Below are positions 7,430 to 10,429 of a stretch of 10,429 bases of DNA, one piece after another; within the stretch, counting starts at the first letter, position 1; every line of letters starts with the position of its first letter. The notes below the pieces were generated by a model. It saw only the letters and a list, made by a program, of their open reading frames with translations, was not told where the DNA came from and ran no database searches. The translations under genes were made by a program, and so were the position numbers. The DNA lies in contig CAZXMB010000109.1 of assembly GCA_964641715.1 (NCBI GenBank), positions 1 to 10,429 on the forward strand. Direction: 5' to 3'. This DNA is from CAZXMB01 sp964641715 (GTDB taxonomy: Bacteria; Desulfobacterota; BSN033; UBA1163).

Positions 7430-9346
7430 TCAACTCTCTTTCCCTGTCCTTAATATCCTTTTATCCCCTACCCGAAGTGTCAACTTCATCTGGTCGAAAT
7501 ATTCAATCAGAGGAATGGCATACTTTCTTGAAACCCCGGTCATCTCTTTAAATTGAGGGGTGGTAATCTCCTGATGTTCTCTCAGGTAAGTGGCCAGCTC
7601 CTCTTTGAGCTTCCTGAAAGGGACCCGATGAAAATAGAGACCGCTCTTGGCCTTGATGAGCGTCCCTTCATGGGTGAGGTGTTCAAAAATAGCCTGGAGG
7701 CTCTTCTCCTCCTCAGACCATTCTTCAGCCAGTTCTTTGGGTGAGGGGGGTTGAAGCCCGCTCCTCAAAATGGCTTCCTCCACTTTCTTCACGAGCCCCT
7801 TTTCATCTGCGGAAGAGACGCTATGGCCGGTCAATCTCAATTTATCCTTTTCCATCGAAACCTTTCCCGATTGGATGAGGTCGTTGAGAAGGATTTGAAA
7901 TAGCTTCACATCCACTTCAACGGGTAATTTCGTTCTCATTTCCTCTTTGGCCAATCCCGATTTCATAGGAAATTGCCGATGAAAATCCCCCAATTGGGCC
8001 AGAATCATTTCCTTGAGCTTTTGATACTGGGAGGCGTCGATGACCTTGGATCTCTCCGGGTCGACGAAAAGAATGTCTCCCCTCTGTGCCATCTTCTTAA
8101 GAAGGCCCTGTATCTCAACGGGCGAAATCGCTACCCGTTTCAATAGATCTTCATAGCCTATCCCTCCCATCCCCGAGTGGAGAATATGCTGACGGAGGGC
8201 CTGCTCACTGCTTCCATCTCTGAGCAGTGCTAAGTCTGAAATCACTTCGTGCGAAAATCGCTTATGCTTTTCCGGGTGGGTATCAAGCACGACACCGCCT
8301 CCGATGGTTTGAATGAGAGAGGAACCTCTGATGACAAAGCAGTCCTGGGGCAGGGCCACAATGGGTCGATCCGGCTTCAATTGGACAAACCCCCCCTCTC
8401 CCGGGGCCAATTCCTCCCGGTCAAGGAGAAGAATGGAGACAGTGGCCAATAAAGTACCGATATGAAACCTCTGGGTCGTTCTGTTCTTCAGCGGCCTTGG
8501 CGCACAGGGCAGGTGCTCCAGGTAGGCATCAATGAGTGTGGTTGGATTAAGGGTGTGGGGTCTGGCGATGACCTCCCCCCGATTGATCTCGGAGGCCTCT
8601 ATCCCTTGCAGATTGATGGCTGCCCTCTGACCTGCTACGGCTCTTTCAACCGATTGATTATAGGCCTGGAGATTTCTGACTTTCCCTTCAAAACCAGAGG
8701 GAAGGACCTCCACCGTCTCTCCTATGGAGAGATTTCCTGAGATGATGGTTCCAGTGACTACCGTCCCAAATCCCTTCATCACAAAGACCCGATCAATGGG
8801 CAAACGGAATAAACCCCCTTCGGGTCTATCCTTCACTTCCCGGGAAAGCTGGTCAAGGGTTGAGATCAATTCTGGAATTCCTTCACCGGTAAGAGAGGAG
8901 ACCGCAACGATAGGTGCTTCTTTTAAAAAAGTGTCCTTTACAACTTCAGACACTTCCTCTTTGACCAAATCCAAGAGCTCACGTTCAACCAAATCCACCT
9001 TGGTCAGAATGATCAGCCCCCTTTTCACCCTGAGAAGCTTACAGATATCCAAATGCTCCCTGGTTTGTGGCATAACCCCTTCATCTGCAGCAATGATGAG
9101 CGCCACCAGGTCAATGCCCCAGACCCCTGCTACCATATGCCTGACGAATTTTTCATGACCCGGAACATCGATTATTCCCAGCCTTATCCCATCCGGAAGA
9201 TCCAAGAAGGTGAACCCCAGTTCGGTGGTAATCCCCCTTTCCTTCTCCTCCTTTAATCGATCCGTATCCACACCGGTGAGCGCTTTCACCAAGGCGGTCT
9301 TTCCATGGTCAATATGTCCGGCTGTTCCTAAAATGACATGCTTCAT
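7430..9346 (-). CDS. selB: Selenocysteine-specific elongation factor SelB
   Basis: A GTPase that carries selenocysteyl-tRNA to the ribosome at UGA codons followed by a SECIS hairpin. The 638-residue protein has the G domain at the N-terminus: GTAGHIDHGKT (7-17), RGITTELGF (37-45), DVPGH (60-64) and TKVD (115-118), the last being the SelB form of NKxD. Beta-barrel domains 2 and 3 follow, with PIDRVFVMKGFGTVVTGT as the family-typical start of domain 2. The remaining third is the winged-helix region that binds the SECIS. E. coli SelB has 614 residues, so the length is normal. I chose the ATG at 9346, which gives the canonical MKHVILGTAGH. A TTG at 9400 with a good ribosome binding site would add 18 residues. 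selA, selD and selC are not in this window. Confidence 0.96.
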   Translation of the reverse strand: MKHVILGTAGHIDHGKTALVKALTGVDTDRLKEEKERGITTELGFTFLDLPDGIRLGIIDVPGHEKFVRHMVAGVWGIDLVALIIAADEGVMPQTREHLDICKLLRVKRGLIILTKVDLVERELLDLVKEEVSEVVKDTFLKEAPIVAVSSLTGEGIPELISTLDQLSREVKDRPEGGLFRLPIDRVFVMKGFGTVVTGTIISGNLSIGETVEVLPSGFEGKVRNLQAYNQSVERAVAGQRAAINLQGIEASEINRGEVIARPHTLNPTTLIDAYLEHLPCAPRPLKNRTTQRFHIGTLLATVSILLLDREELAPGEGGFVQLKPDRPIVALPQDCFVIRGSSLIQTIGGGVVLDTHPEKHKRFSHEVISDLALLRDGSSEQALRQHILHSGMGGIGYEDLLKRVAISPVEIQGLLKKMAQRGDILFVDPERSKVIDASQYQKLKEMILAQLGDFHRQFPMKSGLAKEEMRTKLPVEVDVKLFQILLNDLIQSGKVSMEKDKLRLTGHSVSSADEKGLVKKVEEAILRSGLQPPSPKELAEEWSEEEKSLQAIFEHLTHEGTLIKAKSGLYFHRVPFRKLKEELATYLREHQEITTPQFKEMTGVSRKYAIPLIEYFDQMKLTLRVGDKRILRTGKES

Positions 9347-9408
9347 TTGTTCTCCCTCAAAATCCTCTTGAACGATAACAAAAACACCTTCATCTTTCAA
9401 TAGGATCT

Positions 9409-9414
9409 CTCCTT
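9409..9414 (-). promoter_or_regulatory. AAGGAG site upstream of an alternative selB start
   Basis: AAGGAG lies eight bases before a TTG at 9400, which is in frame with selB. The ATG at 9346 has a weaker GGGAG five bases upstream. The stronger site argues for the TTG; family alignment argues for the ATG. Confidence 0.45.
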
Positions 9415-9445
9415 TTACAACTTAAATTTGATTGGGATTGTTTTT

Positions 9446-9740
9446 TCAACCAGGGAATTCCATGACAATAAAAAGCCTTATTTTAAAGGAGGCAATCTCC
9501 CTATCTTTTTCCGTGATGGAATTTATCTGCACTTGCACAACCGGATCCGTTCTCTTATCGGTTCTGCTTGACTTTACCGAGGGGAAGAAAAGCGATCGCT
9601 TTAAAATCAAGGGATAAAGAGCTATGGGGTCTTCAAAGGTAATAAAATCAATGGCTGGAGGAAGATCAGGGGTAATGTGAAAATCTTGTGGAAAAATAAA
9701 GTCAGGGCTCCTTTGTCCTTTTATATAATTTTTTAAAGAT
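9446..9740 (-). other. Open frame without a convincing start, upstream of selB
   Basis: A minus-strand frame runs open for about 97 codons and ends at TGA (9448-9446), 45 bases before the alternative TTG start of selB. It contains protein-like stretches, such as DPVVQVQINSITEKDREIA followed by FKIRLFIVMEFPG at the end. There is no ATG until six residues before the stop. The first usable start is a TTG at 9610, giving 54 residues with no ribosome binding site. An AAAGGAG does occur at about 9707-9713, but the in-frame codon about ten bases after it is ATT. I do not recognise the product. It could be a small gene with a rare start, a decayed gene, or a chance open frame. The opposite strand also has a short frame from 9462, which is less convincing. 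Confidence 0.25.
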
Positions 9741-9962
9741 TAAAAAGTATCACCTACGACTTAAAATTATTATATAATTTCAATAAGTTATAAAGTTGTG
9801 TTTTTTGATTTTAAAAATACAATATCTTGTGGTTTGAAGCGACCTCTCTAATCCTTTTTGTTCATAACCTGTGAATAGACTGCTTTTCCTGAATGGACCT
9901 CAACGGGAGAATCTGTGTGTGAATCCGAAGGTGAATAAATAATTATTATCCTTTCTAGAAAT
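9741..9962. other. AT-rich intergenic stretch with no supported gene
   Basis: Very AT-rich between 9741 and 9830, then more mixed. A TATAAT lies on the minus strand at 9774-9769, but nothing close to TTGACA stands at the right distance, so a selB promoter here is only possible. A minus-strand frame open from about 9962 to a TAG at 9850-9848 has no start codon before its last few residues. I find no tRNA-like cloverleaf or selC here. Confidence 0.5.
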
Positions 9963-9990
9963 AAAAAAGGGGGAGAATTTTTACTCCCCC
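9963..9990 (-). terminator. Intrinsic terminator of the HU gene
   Basis: On the minus strand GGGGGAG, an eight-base loop and CTCCCCC form a perfect seven-pair stem followed by TTTTTT. It lies about 42 bases after the HU stop and should isolate HU from selB. Confidence 0.9.
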
Positions 9991-10031
9991 ATCATTTGGA
10001 TAATAACTTCATTAAATCGAATGGAATAAAA

Positions 10032-10304
10032 TTACTTCACAGTATTCTTGAGCAGACTACCAGCCTTAAATTTGGCCACCCTCGCGGCAGGAATTTTAAT
10101 CTCCTTTCCTGTTTGAGGATTTCTCCCCAATCTTGCTTTCCTCTTTGTTACAGAAAAAGTCCCAAACCCTGTAAGTGTCAACTTGTCTCCTTTCTTCAGC
10201 GCCTTGGTAACGGCATTCGTAAATGACTGGAGTGACTTTTCAGCCGAGGCCTTGGAAATCTTTGCCTCCTTCCCCATGGTGGCAACTAACTCCGCTTTCG
10301 TCAT
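10032..10304 (-). CDS. hup: HU family DNA-binding protein
   Basis: A 90-residue histone-like protein that dimerises, binds and bends DNA with little sequence preference, and compacts the nucleoid. The sequence shows the whole family pattern: a helical N-terminus starting MTKAELV, the GFGTF turn (46-50), the DNA-intercalating arm RNPQTGKEI (61-69) with the tip proline at position 63, and the closing AARVAKFKAGSLLK (73-86). Length is standard. HU and IHF subunits share this fold; the start and arm sequence fit HU better. An exceptionally strong ribosome binding site (GGAGGTGAT) precedes the ATG, and the gene has its own sigma-70-type promoter and terminator, so it is a highly expressed single-gene unit. 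Confidence 0.96.
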   Translation of the reverse strand: MTKAELVATMGKEAKISKASAEKSLQSFTNAVTKALKKGDKLTLTGFGTFSVTKRKARLGRNPQTGKEIKIPAARVAKFKAGSLLKNTVK

Positions 10305-10308
10305 CTAA

Positions 10309-10321
10309 ATCACCTCCTCCT
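10309..10321 (-). promoter_or_regulatory. Extended ribosome binding site of the HU gene
   Basis: AAGGAGGAGGTGAT, ending about five bases before the ATG, contains GGAGGTGAT, a near-full complement to the 3' end of 16S rRNA. This fits strong translation. Confidence 0.85.
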
Positions 10322-10362
10322 TTTACTAAATCTATAAGTTAAAGTTCGGTATCCCCTCCAAA

Positions 10363-10376
10363 ATGATGCTCATCAT
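10363..10376. promoter_or_regulatory. Palindrome overlapping the HU -10 box
   Basis: ATGATG and CATCAT arms flank a two-base centre. The repeat covers five of the six -10 bases and the expected transcription start, a usual position for a repressor operator. No known regulator is matched. Confidence 0.35.
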
Positions 10377-10401
10377 AAACCAACGGTATTTTAAAAGTCA
10401 A
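10372..10401 (-). promoter_or_regulatory. Sigma-70-type promoter of the HU gene
   Basis: TTGACT (10401-10396) and TATGAT (10377-10372) are separated by 18 bp. Each differs from consensus at one position. The start of transcription would be near 10365, giving a leader of about 60 bases ending in the strong ribosome binding site. Confidence 0.7.
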
Positions 10402-10429
10402 GCCCTTTGTTAAAAAAAATTTCCCTTAC

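Noticed and set aside
8724..9158. Plus-strand 144-codon frame opposite selB
   Set aside because: It is a serine/threonine-rich shadow of the conserved G-domain and domain 2 coding sequence.
9446..9448. TGA next to selB as a possible selenocysteine codon
   Set aside because: Only eight codons follow before TAA, and no SECIS-like hairpin is evident just downstream.
9432..9617. Plus-strand open frame of up to 61 codons (TTG start, or ATG at 9462)
   Set aside because: It has only a weak ribosome binding site and no recognisable domain, and it lies opposite a longer, more protein-like minus-strand frame.
9401..10031. Possible selC or other structured RNA in the long gap next to selB
   Set aside because: I looked on both strands for a T-loop GGTTCGAATCC-type sequence and a long-armed tRNA and saw none.

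Overview
The window reads as ordinary chromosomal sequence from an anaerobic bacterium, most likely in or near the former Deltaproteobacteria (Desulfobacterota). That placement is an inference from gene content: an oxygen-sensitive ferredoxin-linked indolepyruvate oxidoreductase, a selenocysteine elongation factor, a two-repeat M16 peptidase and an HU protein. No ribosomal RNA or other phylogenetic marker is present, so it is tentative. I see no mobile element, CRISPR array, rRNA or tRNA gene.

Layout from left to right. A small secreted protein of unknown function lies on the plus strand (24-539). Every other gene I can support is on the minus strand. Read in the direction of transcription, from right to left, they are: HU DNA-binding protein (10304-10032), with its own promoter and a clear intrinsic terminator; an AT-rich gap of about 560-630 bp, whose part nearest selB holds an open frame without a good start codon; selB (9346-7430); a membrane-anchored TPR protein (7395-6691); iorA (6567-4753) and iorB (4740-4153), followed by a strong intrinsic terminator; then an M16 peptidase (4045-1397) and an OGG1-type DNA glycosylase (1400-588) that overlap by four bases.

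There are three or four transcription units. HU is monocistronic. selB and the TPR gene are 34 bp apart and probably co-transcribed, possibly reading into iorAB, since no terminator is visible in the gap of about 120 bp. iorAB form one enzyme. The peptidase and glycosylase form a translationally coupled pair, transcribed from a promoter that seems to overlap the iorB terminator. The units are not obviously linked by function: translation of selenocysteine, amino acid or aryl-pyruvate oxidation, envelope proteolysis, base-excision repair and nucleoid structure.

I did not find a convincing new multi-gene system. The observations most worth checking are the open frame upstream of selB, the two possible selB starts, the terminator-promoter overlap upstream of the peptidase, the palindrome across the HU -10 box, the dead second half of the peptidase and the altered wedge loop of the glycosylase.
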